64,000 nt of DNA from Clostridia bacterium (lineage in GTDB: Bacteria > Bacillota > Clostridia > Lachnospirales > Lachnospiraceae), in contig CAJTFE010000016.1 in the NCBI GenBank assembly GCA_910575725.1, positions 30,457 through 94,456 on the forward strand, given 5' to 3'. Both the position numbers and the translations under genes were made by a program. The notes below the pieces were generated by a model. It was not told the DNA's origin. It worked only from the letters and a program-made list of their open reading frames with translations, and did not search any database. This document shows, piece after piece, positions 33,418 to 42,221 of this stretch. Position 1 is the first letter of the stretch; the number at the start of each line of letters is the position of its first letter.

Positions 33418-36156
33418 CTACCCCGGCGGCCCGTCCTCAAAATTTTTCTTCCCAAGCCGTATCTCCTCCATAAACTTTGCAAGCTCTTTTGGCAGATTTT
33501 CCAGCAAATACTGCTTATTCCCGGAATACTGGGAAAGAAAGCTGTCCCGGATCTCAGCATTTACATTCTGCACCTCCAAAAGAAGCCCCTGGGCTGACAT
33601 CCGCTTCGCCCCCTGGCCCATGATAATCACCTGCTCCAGAGCATCCGAGGTAGCCACCGTCACCTCATACTGCCGCCCAAGCTCATGGACTGTCTTTTCA
33701 ATATACTGATCCGCCGTCTCCGCTTCCTTGGTATAAACCACATGGATATTGTGATACCGGGAAATGGAGCCCTTGCTTCCCTCCACCCGGTAAGCGTCAA
33801 AGACCAGAATCACCGTATTTTTCCGGTAACCCTGGAGGTTGCAGAGAATGTCCATCAGCTTCCCCCTGGCCGCCTCCAGATTCACCGCCGCCAGCTCCTT
33901 CAGATCCTCCCAGGAAAAAATAATATTGTATCCATCCACCAGAAGATATTCCTTTTCCGGCTTCTTCGGCACAGATTTTCCCACCGGCCGGGGCTCTGCC
34001 TCTTTGCAAAAGCTTCTCTCCACCCGGCCTACCCCCTGGCGGTCTCTGCGGATCGGCCCGTAGGTGCGCACAAAGATTTCCTCCAGCTCCTTCGGATCCG
34101 CAAAATCCCGGGAAGCCGCACTCTGTCTGGCAAATGCCTGTCCGCCCCTGGGACGCTCCGCCGCCTTTCGCACGCTCTCCAGATGCATATAGTCCGGCAC
34201 CTGGTTCCAGGGAACATAAAAGCCCGCTCCGTGGGTGCAGAAAACCGAACCGGTAGGATTTTCCACATCCTGCTCCGGATCGTAGCCCGAAGCAGCAATC
34301 ACTTCCGAAGCATTGTGACAAGGGCCGTAGCCTCCCGGAGCGCAGAACAGGCGTCCCAGCCCTCTGGTATAGGCGTAAACCTCCCCTTGGTAGTCCCCCA
34401 TAGCCGATACGGGAGCCCTGCCTGTGAGAACAGCCGTCTCTGCCATCTGTCCGTCTTTTGTTCTGCCCTCCTGCTCCGGCTCCGAAAAGGTTCCCGACAT
34501 TTTCTGGATATCCGCCATAGCCCTTCCCACCTTATCTGGGGGAAGCTCCAGACGGAATTCATAGAAAGGCTCCAGAAGCACACTCTCTGCCTGGCATAGC
34601 CCCTGGCGGACTGCCCGGTAGGTTGCCTGGCGGAAGTCGCCGCCCTCTGTGTGCTTTAGATGGGCCTTTCCTGACGCCAGTGTGATTTTCACATCCGTAA
34701 GCTCTGATCCTGTCAGAACCCCCGGATGCTTCCGCTCCGCCAGGTGCGTCAGAATCAGACGCTGCCAGTTCCGATCCAGCACATCCTCACTGCAATTCGT
34801 ATCCAGAACCACGCCGCTTCCCGGCTCACCCGGTTCCATAAGAAGGTGTACCTCCGCATAGTGGCGTAAGGGTTCAAAGTGGCCCACGCCCTCCACCGAA
34901 GAAGCAATAGTCTCCTTATATATAATGCTGCCTGGGCCGAATTCCACAGCCTCCCCAAAGCGCTCCCAAATCAGACTCTTTAAAATCTCAAGCTGAACTG
35001 CCCCCATCACCTGTACATGAATCTCTCCCAGGGCATCCTTCCATACCACATGAAGCTCTGGAAGCTCCTCCTCCAGCCTTCGGAGCTTTGCAAGCATCCC
35101 GTGAACGTCACAGTCGGGAGAAAGGAGAAGCTGATAGGTCAGAACCGGCTCTAAGAGAGGATCAGACGCCCGGCTCTCAAAGCCCAGGCCGTCCCCGGCC
35201 CTTGTCTGTGTGAGACCTGTCAGCGCACAGATCATTCCAGCCGAAGCTTCCGAAACTGCCTGGAAGCTCTCTCCGGAGTACAGCCGGATCTGATCTGCCT
35301 TTTCCTCCCAGCTCTCTCCCTCCCGTGTTCCCTTCAAAAGAGTCTTAACCTTCAGGCTTCCACCGGTAAGCTTCAAATGTGTCAGCCGGTTTCCCTGTGC
35401 ATCACGGCTGATCTTATACACTCTGGCCCCAAATTCCGGCGGATATGCCGGCACCGGGCCAAAACATGCCAGACCTGCAAGCAGCTCGTCCACACCCTCC
35501 AGGCGAAGAGCCGAGCCGAAATAGCAGGGAAATACGCTTCTTTCTCCAATCTGCTCCCGGATCTGAGCATCCTTAAGACTTCCCTGTTCCAGATAAGCGT
35601 CCAGAAGACTTTCCCGGCATACGGCCAGATCCTCCCACAGCTCCTCCTTGCGTCTGTCCGGTGAAAAATCCACACATCCCTCATCCAGCTTTTCCTTTAA
35701 CTCCCGCAAAAGTTTCCCATGGTCCGTTACCGGCTGATCCATCTTATTTACAAAAAGAAATACCGGCACCCGGTAACGCTTAAGAAGCCGCCATAAAGTC
35801 CGCACATGGCCCTGTACCCCGTCCGCTCCGCTGATAACCAATACGGCACAGTCAATCACCTGCAATGTCCGCTCCATCTCTGCAGAAAAATCCACATGTC
35901 CCGGTGTATCAAGAAGTGTAACCTCCAAATCTTTCAAGGTCATCCGGGCCTGTTTGGAAAAAATGGTGATCCCCCTTGACCGTTCCAGCTCATGAGTATC
36001 CAGGGCAGCCGTCCCATGATCTACACGGCCCAGACGCCGGATGCTGCCGCTTTGGTAGAGTATGGCTTCCGCAAGAGTCGTTTTGCCTGCATCTACGTGG
36101 GCCAGAAGGCCCACGTTCATATATTTTTTCACTTTTCCCACTTCCTGTCCGCCCAT
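33418..36156 (-). CDS. EF-G/TetM-like GTPase fused to a C-terminal YacP/Rae1-like NYN domain
   Basis: 912 residues. The N-terminal part is a translational GTPase of the ribosome-protection type: G1 AHVDAGKTTLA (about 19-29), RSRGITIF, G3 DTPGHVDF, G4 NKMD, then domains II-V with LLEPFYEFRLELP. From about residue 736 there is a separate NYN/PIN-like domain (EYLLVDGYNIIFSWEDL, VLVFDAYRVEG, ETADQYIEK, ATSDALEQ) keeping the acidic residues of YacP/Rae1, a nuclease that cuts mRNA in the ribosomal A site. Start ATG has AAGGAGA. A ribosome-targeted GTPase-nuclease is inferred. Confidence 0.88.
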   Translation of the reverse strand: MGGQEVGKVKKYMNVGLLAHVDAGKTTLAEAILYQSGSIRRLGRVDHGTAALDTHELERSRGITIFSKQARMTLKDLEVTLLDTPGHVDFSAEMERTLQVIDCAVLVISGADGVQGHVRTLWRLLKRYRVPVFLFVNKMDQPVTDHGKLLRELKEKLDEGCVDFSPDRRKEELWEDLAVCRESLLDAYLEQGSLKDAQIREQIGERSVFPCYFGSALRLEGVDELLAGLACFGPVPAYPPEFGARVYKISRDAQGNRLTHLKLTGGSLKVKTLLKGTREGESWEEKADQIRLYSGESFQAVSEASAGMICALTGLTQTRAGDGLGFESRASDPLLEPVLTYQLLLSPDCDVHGMLAKLRRLEEELPELHVVWKDALGEIHVQVMGAVQLEILKSLIWERFGEAVEFGPGSIIYKETIASSVEGVGHFEPLRHYAEVHLLMEPGEPGSGVVLDTNCSEDVLDRNWQRLILTHLAERKHPGVLTGSELTDVKITLASGKAHLKHTEGGDFRQATYRAVRQGLCQAESVLLEPFYEFRLELPPDKVGRAMADIQKMSGTFSEPEQEGRTKDGQMAETAVLTGRAPVSAMGDYQGEVYAYTRGLGRLFCAPGGYGPCHNASEVIAASGYDPEQDVENPTGSVFCTHGAGFYVPWNQVPDYMHLESVRKAAERPRGGQAFARQSAASRDFADPKELEEIFVRTYGPIRRDRQGVGRVERSFCKEAEPRPVGKSVPKKPEKEYLLVDGYNIIFSWEDLKELAAVNLEAARGKLMDILCNLQGYRKNTVILVFDAYRVEGSKGSISRYHNIHVVYTKEAETADQYIEKTVHELGRQYEVTVATSDALEQVIIMGQGAKRMSAQGLLLEVQNVNAEIRDSFLSQYSGNKQYLLENLPKELAKFMEEIRLGKKNFEDGPPG

Positions 36157-36168
36157 GAAAATGTCTCC

Positions 36169-36206
36169 TTGTATTAGAGTTCCGTAATATCCCTCTCAGT
36201 ACACCT
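36169..36206 (-). promoter_or_regulatory. Leader motif copy 4
   Basis: The minus strand reads GGTGTACT, then GGATATTACGGAACTCTAAT, then the AAGGAG site of the GTPase-nuclease gene. It is the fourth copy of the leader block. Confidence 0.55.
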
Positions 36207-36400
36207 CAGCTTAAATCAATTTCCAGCCGCAGATGCATGAAGGGCAAAGTCGCTTCGGCATGTCTTTCAAGTATACCACAAGAGAAGAAATTCGTCGAGA
36301 CATTGCCCGCAAACCTTCCGGCAGTGTCATAAAAATAAAAAATCACTAAAAAACTGTGTATTTATCAAAATGTCAGTAATCTTTTTTTAAAATTTTACGA

Positions 36401-36502
36401 TATAATATTATATAAAGAATTTTTGATTCTAGTAGTCCATACAGGAAATTCTTATGCATATTTCCGCTGCGGACTGCCAGCTCATCAAGGGAGGTATCAA
36501 AT
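36401..36502 (+). promoter_or_regulatory. Promoter/leader of flagellin-like gene
   Basis: In the 346-base gap a perfect -10 TATAAT (36401-36406) stands in an AT-rich run with no clear -35. A leader of about 90 bases with AAGGGAGG before the ATG follows. I see no sigma-28 (TAAA-N15-GCCGATAA) pattern. The rest of the gap (36207-36400) shows no gene. Confidence 0.4.
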
Positions 36503-37276
36503 ATGAACGGTATTTCTGGAATCAGCACTACATCCCCTTACTTATATGGCCAGATTGCAAGCGGAAACAGATTAACATCTGCAGCTAACGGCGCCGCCGA
36601 ACTGGCGATTACCGAAAACGAAAAGGCCCAGATTACAGGTATTAACACAGGTACAAAAAATCTTGACGACGGAGTCAGTCTTCTGAAGACCTCGGATTCT
36701 GCGATGGGAAGTATAACAGATTCTCTGCAGAGAATGCGTGAACTGGCTCTTCGTGCTGCCAACAGTATTCTGAATCCCTCTAACCGCGCGTCGATTCAAC
36801 AGGAAATCGAACAGATCAAACAAGAGATAGACCGTGTGGCCAGCCAGACAAACTTCAATGGTATCCAGTTATTGGACGGCAGCCAGACAAACGGCATCAA
36901 TCTGGTCGGCGATGCTTACGGGAGCGAGATCAGTATCAATGATTCCATCAATTCTACGATACAGGCACTTGGCCTTGCGGATTTTGATGTTACAAAAGGT
37001 TTTGATATCGGTGCGATTGATAAGGCACTGGAACAGGTTACCGGAGACCGCAGTACTTTAGGGGCGCAATATAATAAGCTGGAATATGCAATTGATTATA
37101 ACGGATATGCCTCTGAGAATATGACAGCATCTATGAGCCGTATGGGAGATACTGATATTGCAAAGACACTGATGGAGCTAAAGCACCAGCAGACCTTACA
37201 GAGTATTACTATGATGCTGCAGAAGAAGAGCACGGCCCAGAAAGGGCAGCAGATCCTGGGAACGCTTCAATTATAA
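36503..37276 (+). CDS. Orphan flagellin-like protein
   Basis: This 257-residue protein has flagellin-type helical ends. The N-terminal coiled part includes TGTKNLDDGVSLLKTSDSAM and LQRMRELALRAANSILNPSN, and QEIDRVASQTNFNGIQLLDG is a classic flagellin phrase. The C-terminus ends in MTASMSRMGDTDIAKTLMEL and AQKGQQILGTLQL, like D0 domains. The opening (MNGISGISTTSPYLYGQIAS) is unlike standard MxINxNxxA. No other flagellar gene is present, so it may be a secreted or surface filament protein rather than a motility part. Confidence 0.82.
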   Translation: MNGISGISTTSPYLYGQIASGNRLTSAANGAAELAITENEKAQITGINTGTKNLDDGVSLLKTSDSAMGSITDSLQRMRELALRAANSILNPSNRASIQQEIEQIKQEIDRVASQTNFNGIQLLDGSQTNGINLVGDAYGSEISINDSINSTIQALGLADFDVTKGFDIGAIDKALEQVTGDRSTLGAQYNKLEYAIDYNGYASENMTASMSRMGDTDIAKTLMELKHQQTLQSITMMLQKKSTAQKGQQILGTLQL

Positions 37277-37279
37277 ATA

Positions 37280-37314
37280 AAAGCTGCTGCATTTTTTCAG
37301 TGCAGCAGCTTTTT
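37280..37314 (+). terminator. Intrinsic terminator after flagellin-like gene
   Basis: AAGCTGCTGCA pairs with TGCAGCAGCTT around TTTTTTCAG, followed by a T run. A strong rho-independent terminator. Confidence 0.9.
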
Positions 37315-37573
37315 AAATGTATTTAAATTTTGAGGGGCTGTCGCAATAATGAGGCTGCTGTCTGCATTGCGCTCTTCGAAAGCTCCAGGATCTCAAACTC
37401 TTTTCCTTGGCAATATTCGTCATGCCATAAATCACACCTCCTGCCCCAAAAACCAGGACACACAATGCAATCACAGGGCCAAGGACCGTGGAGGAAACAT
37501 GCTCCGAAAGGCTGACTTTGTAGTAATTGAACAAAATTACCACAATGCCGATGCCGGCCAAGAAATCCGGCAT
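37313..37573 (-). pseudogene. Remnant of a small membrane protein gene, 3' end replaced by repeat
   Basis: The frame (86 codons) starts with plausible membrane segments (LAGIGIVVILFNYY and VIALCVLVFGAGGVIYG), then runs into low-quality sequence encoded by the GGCTGTC repeat at 37332. The GGGAG just before the ATG is too close to serve well. It lies opposite the leader of the dehydrogenase gene. Either a truncated gene or chance. Confidence 0.35.
37332..37356 (+). repeat. Half copy of the GGCTGTC hairpin repeat
   Basis: GAGGGGCTGTCGCAATAATG matches the left arm of the hairpins at 3082 and 5898, but no right arm follows. It appears truncated. Confidence 0.5.
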
Positions 37574-37604
37574 CTCCCTATTTAACCTCAGAAAGGATGG
37601 AACT

Positions 37605-38822
37605 ATGAATCAAGCCAGAAAAATCTACTGTCGGGCCTTCCAGACTGTTTTTAAAATCGCTCTGCCCGTTCTTCCCTACCGGAAGCCCAAGCTGGCAGGC
37701 AGCGTCAAGGCCCTTCCCGAAATCATAGAGAAACATAAATGCAGCCGCGTCCTCATCATCACCGACCCAGGCATCCAGAAGCTCAAGCTCACCGCCCGGC
37801 TGGAGCACGCCCTGAAAACAGCCGGCATGTTCTACTGTATCTACGCCAAAACCTGTGCCAATCCCACCACAGATAACGTGTACGAAGCCCTTAAGCTTTA
37901 CCAGGAAAATGCCTGCGATGCTATCATCGGCTTCGGGGGCGGCTCCAGCATGGACTGCGCCAAAGCCGTAGGCGCCCGTGCCGTGAAGCCCAGGCAGTCC
38001 CTGGCAAAAATGAAAGGCATTTTAAAGGTACATAAGCGTCTTCCCTTACTCATCGCCGTTCCCACCACAGCCGGAACCGGAAGCGAAACCACCCTGGCCG
38101 CCGTGATTACGGACGCCCAGACCCGGCATAAATACGCCATCAATGATTTTCCGCTGATCCCCCGGTATGCTGTGCTGGACCCGAAGGTAACTTTAAGCCT
38201 GCCGCCCTTTATCACGGCCACTACTGGCCTGGATGCCCTTACTCACGCAGTGGAAGCTTACATCGGCCGCTCCACCCTGTCGGATACCCGGCGGGACGCC
38301 AAAAAAGCCGTCCGGTTGATTTTTGAAAATCTGGATACCGCCTATCGGGACGGCCAGAATATCGAGGCTCGGAAAAATATGCTGAAGGCCTCCTTTTATG
38401 CCGGCTGTGCTTTTACCAAATCCTATGTAGGCTATGTCCATGCCGCAGCCCACTCTTTAGGCGGCGAATATAATGTCCCCCACGGCCTTGCCAATGCAGT
38501 ACTCCTTCCCACAGTTCTCACGCATTACGGCCCGGCTGTTTACAAGAAGCTTCATAAGCTTGCCATAGAAGCACAGCTTGCAGACGAAAATACACCTCAC
38601 AAAGAGGCGGCAGAAGCCTTTATCCAGGCCATCCGGGATATGAAGCAGCGGTTTGGCATCGGAAACACCATTCCGGAGATCCGGGAGGAGGACATTCCCA
38701 AGCTCTCCCACTATGCAGACAAGGAAGCCAATCCTCTCTATCCGGTGCCTGTTCTGATGAACGCCGAGGAGCTGGAGGTATTCTACCGAAGCCTTATGGA
38801 GCCTGCCTACAGGGATTCCTGA
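37605..38822 (+). CDS. Iron-containing (group III) alcohol dehydrogenase
   Basis: This 405-residue dehydrogenase has the NAD-binding GFGGGSSMDCAKAVG, PTTAGTGSETT and the metal-binding histidine region GLDALTHAVEAYIG, with HAAAHSLGGEYNVPHG as the second histidine cluster. The ATG at 37605 follows GAAAGGATGG. It is 62 bases upstream of an aldehyde dehydrogenase on the same strand, so the pair likely interconverts alcohol, aldehyde and acid. Substrate chain length unknown. Confidence 0.92.
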   Translation: MNQARKIYCRAFQTVFKIALPVLPYRKPKLAGSVKALPEIIEKHKCSRVLIITDPGIQKLKLTARLEHALKTAGMFYCIYAKTCANPTTDNVYEALKLYQENACDAIIGFGGGSSMDCAKAVGARAVKPRQSLAKMKGILKVHKRLPLLIAVPTTAGTGSETTLAAVITDAQTRHKYAINDFPLIPRYAVLDPKVTLSLPPFITATTGLDALTHAVEAYIGRSTLSDTRRDAKKAVRLIFENLDTAYRDGQNIEARKNMLKASFYAGCAFTKSYVGYVHAAAHSLGGEYNVPHGLANAVLLPTVLTHYGPAVYKKLHKLAIEAQLADENTPHKEAAEAFIQAIRDMKQRFGIGNTIPEIREEDIPKLSHYADKEANPLYPVPVLMNAEELEVFYRSLMEPAYRDS

Positions 38823-38884
38823 ACCTGGAAGCATACCAAGATTTGAAAGCCTATTGGAAAAACCGCATAAAGGAGGATCCCTCT

Positions 38885-40264
38885 ATGAACGAAACAGAAA
38901 TCAGACAGCTTGTAACCCGTCAGCGCGAATACTTTTTATCCGGCGCCACTCTTCCTTTGACCGCCCGTCTGGAAGCTCTGAAAAAGCTGAAAAGCGCCGT
39001 CAAACGCCGGGAGGATCAGATTCACCAGGCTATCCAGGCAGATCTTGGGAAAAGCAGCTTCGAAAGCTACATGTGCGAAACCGGCCTGACCTTAAGCGAA
39101 ATCACCTACATGGAGCGTCACCTCCGCTCCTTCGCCCGGGAAAAACGGGTCCACACCCCCTTGGCCCAATTCCACTCCCGAAGTTTTAAAAAGCCCTCCC
39201 CCTACGGCGTAGTCCTTATTATGAGCCCTTGGAACTATCCCTTTCTGCTGTCCATGGAGCCCTTGGCAGACGCCCTGGCTGCCGGAAATACTGTAATTTT
39301 AAAGCCCAGCGCCTACTCTCCTCACACCAGCGAGGTCATCCGCTCCCTTATAGAGGAATGCTTCGATCCCTCCCTTGCGGCGACAGTTACCGGAGGCCGG
39401 GCAGAAAACACCTGCCTGCTAAATGAGCATTTCGACTACATTTTCTTCACAGGAAGCCAGGCCGTCGGCCGCCAGGTAATGAGAAAGGCTTCCGAGCATC
39501 TCACCCCTGTCACCTTAGAGCTGGGAGGCAAAAGCCCCTGTATCGTAGAAAAAACCGCCAACCTCAAGCTGGCGGCAAAACGCATTGTTTTCGGAAAATT
39601 TTTAAACTGCGGACAGACCTGTGTGGCCCCCGACTACATTTTATGCGATGCTGCTGTCCGCGAACCCCTTATCGCAGAGCTGAAAAAACAGATTCAAAAG
39701 CAGTACGGCCATGAACCCCTTGCAAACATACACTACGGAAAAATCATCAATGAAAAGCATTTTCAGCGTGTATGCAGACTGATTGCCCACTCAAAAGTAA
39801 TTCACGGCGGAAGCTTTGATCCGAAAACTCTCCGAATCGAGCCCACCATTTTAAATGATATTACCTGGGAGGACGCCTGTATGCAGGAGGAGATCTTCGG
39901 CCCGGTTCTGCCCATTCTTACCTGCAATTCTTTGGAGGAAGCCATACAGACCGTTAATTCCAAAGCCAGCCCCCTGGCCCTGTACCTCTTTACCTCTGAC
40001 AAAAGCGCGGCCAGAAAAGTCACCTCACGCTGCGGCTTCGGCGGCGGCTGCATCAACGACACCATCATCCATCTTGCCACCAGCGAGATGGGCTTTGGAG
40101 GCTTCGGCGAAAGCGGCATGGGATCCTACCACGGCAGGGACGGCTTTGACACCTTCTCCCACTATAAGAGCATTGTAGACAAAAAAACCTGGCTGGATCT
40201 TCCCATGCGGTATCAGCCCTACCGGGGATTGTACGGGAAGCTGATTCGGAGCTTTCTGAAATAA
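38885..40264 (+). CDS. Aldehyde dehydrogenase family protein
   Basis: This 459-residue NAD(P)-linked enzyme has MSPWNYPFLLSMEPLADALA, FTGSQAVGRQVM, the general-base motif LELGGKSPC and the catalytic cysteine FLNCGQTCVAPDY. It lacks extra domains and fits the class that oxidises medium- or long-chain aldehydes. The ATG at 38885 follows AAGGAGGATC. It probably forms an operon with the upstream alcohol dehydrogenase. Confidence 0.93.
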   Translation: MNETEIRQLVTRQREYFLSGATLPLTARLEALKKLKSAVKRREDQIHQAIQADLGKSSFESYMCETGLTLSEITYMERHLRSFAREKRVHTPLAQFHSRSFKKPSPYGVVLIMSPWNYPFLLSMEPLADALAAGNTVILKPSAYSPHTSEVIRSLIEECFDPSLAATVTGGRAENTCLLNEHFDYIFFTGSQAVGRQVMRKASEHLTPVTLELGGKSPCIVEKTANLKLAAKRIVFGKFLNCGQTCVAPDYILCDAAVREPLIAELKKQIQKQYGHEPLANIHYGKIINEKHFQRVCRLIAHSKVIHGGSFDPKTLRIEPTILNDITWEDACMQEEIFGPVLPILTCNSLEEAIQTVNSKASPLALYLFTSDKSAARKVTSRCGFGGGCINDTIIHLATSEMGFGGFGESGMGSYHGRDGFDTFSHYKSIVDKKTWLDLPMRYQPYRGLYGKLIRSFLK

Positions 40265-40283
40265 ATCCGTTTTCCCCACAGCC

Positions 40284-41078
40284 CTATTTCCGCGCAAAAT
40301 ATCTCCAACAGAGCATTCCAGCCGCCAAAAATGCAGCCGTCACCAGATAGTAAGCCCCCGGAAGCCTCCCCAGTCCCTCCAGCCAGCCAGTCTGCGCTTC
40401 CAGCAAAGAAACAGCATTTACCGCCATATGGGCCAGCACTGGCAGGAAAAGTGTTTTGCCAGCCTCATAAACCTGGGCAAAAAACAGCCCCACAGCAAAG
40501 GCATAGATACCCTGCACCACATTTCCGTGAAACATCCCGAAAATCAGCCCGCTGATCACCATCGCCTTCCGGGGCTCTCCCAGTGCTTCCTTCAGCCTGC
40601 CATAGACAAGGCCCCGCATCAGCACCTCCTCCAGAAGAGGCGCACTCACAACCACAGCCGCCATCCTAGATAAAAAGCCACACTGGGAAATCCCCTCCGA
40701 TACCTCCCGGTAGCCCGGAAAAACCTGCGGCAGAAACGTCAGAGCCAGAAAATAATTCACTCCCCTGGAAATGCAGACCGCCCCAACAGCCGCCAGGACA
40801 AGATCTTTCCAGCCCCGCAAGCTCCTGCCTCCTAAGTCATTCCCTTTTCCCTCGTCTCCCCGCTTATACGCATTCCGATCCCTCCGGTATAACAGCCAGA
40901 ATACCGGCAGCATTAAAAAATTCTCCGCTGTCAGAAACCACATCTTCCTTCCCGGCTCCAAAAAACCCACGCCCGAAACAGCCGTAAGCAGCATTGGAAA
41001 CGCCATGGAAAGAATCCAATATAAAAAAATCGGAAAAGCTGCTCTCCCTATTTTATCCCCCGGCCTCAGTACTTCCAT
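40284..41078 (-). CDS. CPBP family intramembrane metalloprotease
   Basis: This 264-residue protein has about seven or eight membrane segments. Motif 1 is LLEEVLMRGLVYG (EExxxR), motif 2 is FGMFHGNVVQG (FxxxH), and motif 3 is the asparagine in VLAHMAVNAVSLLE, as in Abi/CAAX-type proteases. Such proteins process membrane substrates or provide peptide immunity. It is convergent with the aldehyde dehydrogenase and is the last clear backbone gene before the mosaic region. Confidence 0.88.
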   Translation of the reverse strand: MEVLRPGDKIGRAAFPIFLYWILSMAFPMLLTAVSGVGFLEPGRKMWFLTAENFLMLPVFWLLYRRDRNAYKRGDEGKGNDLGGRSLRGWKDLVLAAVGAVCISRGVNYFLALTFLPQVFPGYREVSEGISQCGFLSRMAAVVVSAPLLEEVLMRGLVYGRLKEALGEPRKAMVISGLIFGMFHGNVVQGIYAFAVGLFFAQVYEAGKTLFLPVLAHMAVNAVSLLEAQTGWLEGLGRLPGAYYLVTAAFLAAGMLCWRYFARK

Positions 41079-41204
41079 TTTCCACTCCTGTCTCTGAACA
41101 ATCTATGATCTGAATTGCCAACCAGTATAACACATTTACACCGCCGGAAAAAGCAAAGTTTCCAGAGGAGTTTCATAGTCTTCTTATTCCTTTAATTCCA
41201 GCGT

Positions 41205-41266
41205 CATCAGATAATCTTCATAGGCTTTCCATTTATTCAGGAAATCTCCTGATAAATACTTATTTT
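41205..41266 (-). pseudogene. Short 3' gene remnant
   Basis: The minus strand reads NKYLSGDFLNKWKAYEDYL then MTLELKE and a stop, following an in-frame TGA. It has a protein-like character but is only about 25 codons and has no start, so it is a leftover of a lost gene at the edge of the accessory region. Confidence 0.25.
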
Positions 41267-41267
41267 C

Positions 41268-41582
41268 TCATCTAGGTTCTACAGGTATTTTTCTCACTTT
41301 CTTTTCTCTTCTTATACAAATTTTCTGTGCTGTATCAATTGTTCCATGCTTGTACGCTTCATCAAGCACTTTCCAATAACCGGTCTTTTTAGAACCAATT
41401 TTTTCTACATATCCATTCTCTTTCAGGAATGTAAGATTATTTTCTACTGCCGTTTCACTAATCCCCAGTATTTGATGTAATTCGCTGGTAGCAATATTAG
41501 GATTATCTCTCATTTCAGTAATAATTCTTTGCCTTCTTGAATTTAATCCTTTTTTATTCCCAACTTTATCCCCAACTTTCAT
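41268..41582 (-). CDS. Winged-helix protein, probably the tail of an AlbA/RecG-like ATP-binding regulator
   Basis: This 104-residue protein has HTH pattern IATSELHQILGISETAVENN and LKENGYVEKIGSKKTGYW. The opening KVGDKVGNKKGLNSRRQRI is like the repeated linker in C-termini of AlbA_2/RecG-type regulators, so this may be a truncated gene using an internal ATG. The basic C-terminus (RREKKVRKIPVEPR) is unusual. Expression as a small DNA-binding protein is possible. Confidence 0.5.
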   Translation of the reverse strand: MKVGDKVGNKKGLNSRRQRIITEMRDNPNIATSELHQILGISETAVENNLTFLKENGYVEKIGSKKTGYWKVLDEAYKHGTIDTAQKICIRREKKVRKIPVEPR

Positions 41583-41660
41583 TTCTTAACCCAAGATTCT
41601 TCTCAAAAGTTTTTTCAATTATAACCTTTTCTAAACTATCTGTCACTACTTCCACACAGC

Positions 41661-41685
41661 AAAAAGGCTTCCTTGTCGGAAAGCC
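41661..41685 (-). terminator. Intrinsic terminator, minus strand
   Basis: On the minus strand GGCTTTCC, GACAA, GGAAGCC is followed by TTTTT. It would end transcripts from the 41897-42082 side. The rest of 41583-41896 shows no gene. Confidence 0.65.
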
Positions 41686-41896
41686 ACTTCACACTCCTTT
41701 TTATTTCCAAGATTTTATAAGACAAACTGAATACAAAAGTTCAATAGGGAATATTTCAAAATATACCACTTGAAAATGTTCCCTATTTATATGAACAAAA
41801 TCCCACGCTCATCAGAAACTGATACTACTGATAAATGCACACCTGCCTCCACAATTTTGCTAACCTCAGCAAAATCGTGGAAACTATCACTAATCT

Positions 41897-42082
41897 CTAT
41901 ACGTTAAAATCATTATAATAAATCTTTTGTCCCCCCACATCAACCACTACCGAAACCTCAAAATATTTCTTAATCCTCTTTTTCCGATTCCCCTCTTCAT
42001 CTTCCACGAACACAAAATGCTTATAAAATTGCCTAAAATAAAGGATTTCTAGATATGTTTCCTCTGCATTGCCACCACACAT
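41897..42082 (-). CDS. Small hypothetical ORF or 3' gene fragment
   Basis: 61 codons, highly charged (FVEDEEGNRKKRIKKYF), ending FEVSVVVDVGGQKIYYNDFN. It has no good ribosome site and may be the end of a truncated gene. Not recognised. Confidence 0.3.
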   Translation of the reverse strand: MCGGNAEETYLEILYFRQFYKHFVFVEDEEGNRKKRIKKYFEVSVVVDVGGQKIYYNDFNV

Positions 42083-42117
42083 TCTGTATGGCTCGTCTAG
42101 ATATGCTGAATTTCTTT

Positions 42118-42188
42118 GACATTTTCCCGATTACGGTAATATGTCATCTGCCTATTTCACCGTTTTACCATTTGCGGGAATATGTCTG
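42118..42188. repeat. Iteron-like triple repeat GACATATT-CCG
   Basis: Three versions of the same 19-mer occur in 71 bases: GACATTTTCCCGATTACGG on the plus strand, and GACATATTACCGTAATCGG and GACATATTCCCGCAAATGG on the minus strand. The first two form a dyad. A related GACATTT...CCGATTACGG sequence lies at about 63085-63112. Confidence 0.5.
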
Positions 42189-42221
42189 TAAAACTGAAAT
42201 ATACCTCGTTAAATCTCAGGT

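Noticed and set aside
33418..36156. Acquired tetracycline resistance gene
   Set aside because: It is only distantly TetM-like, carries a nuclease domain and sits among backbone genes with backbone base use; calling it a resistance gene is not supported.
36207..36502. Sigma-28 promoter for the flagellin-like gene
   Set aside because: No TAAA-N15-GCCGATAA pattern; only a TATAAT -10 was found.
42118..42188. CRISPR array
   Set aside because: The three repeats are short, in mixed orientation and unevenly spaced, without unique spacers of constant size; no cas genes.
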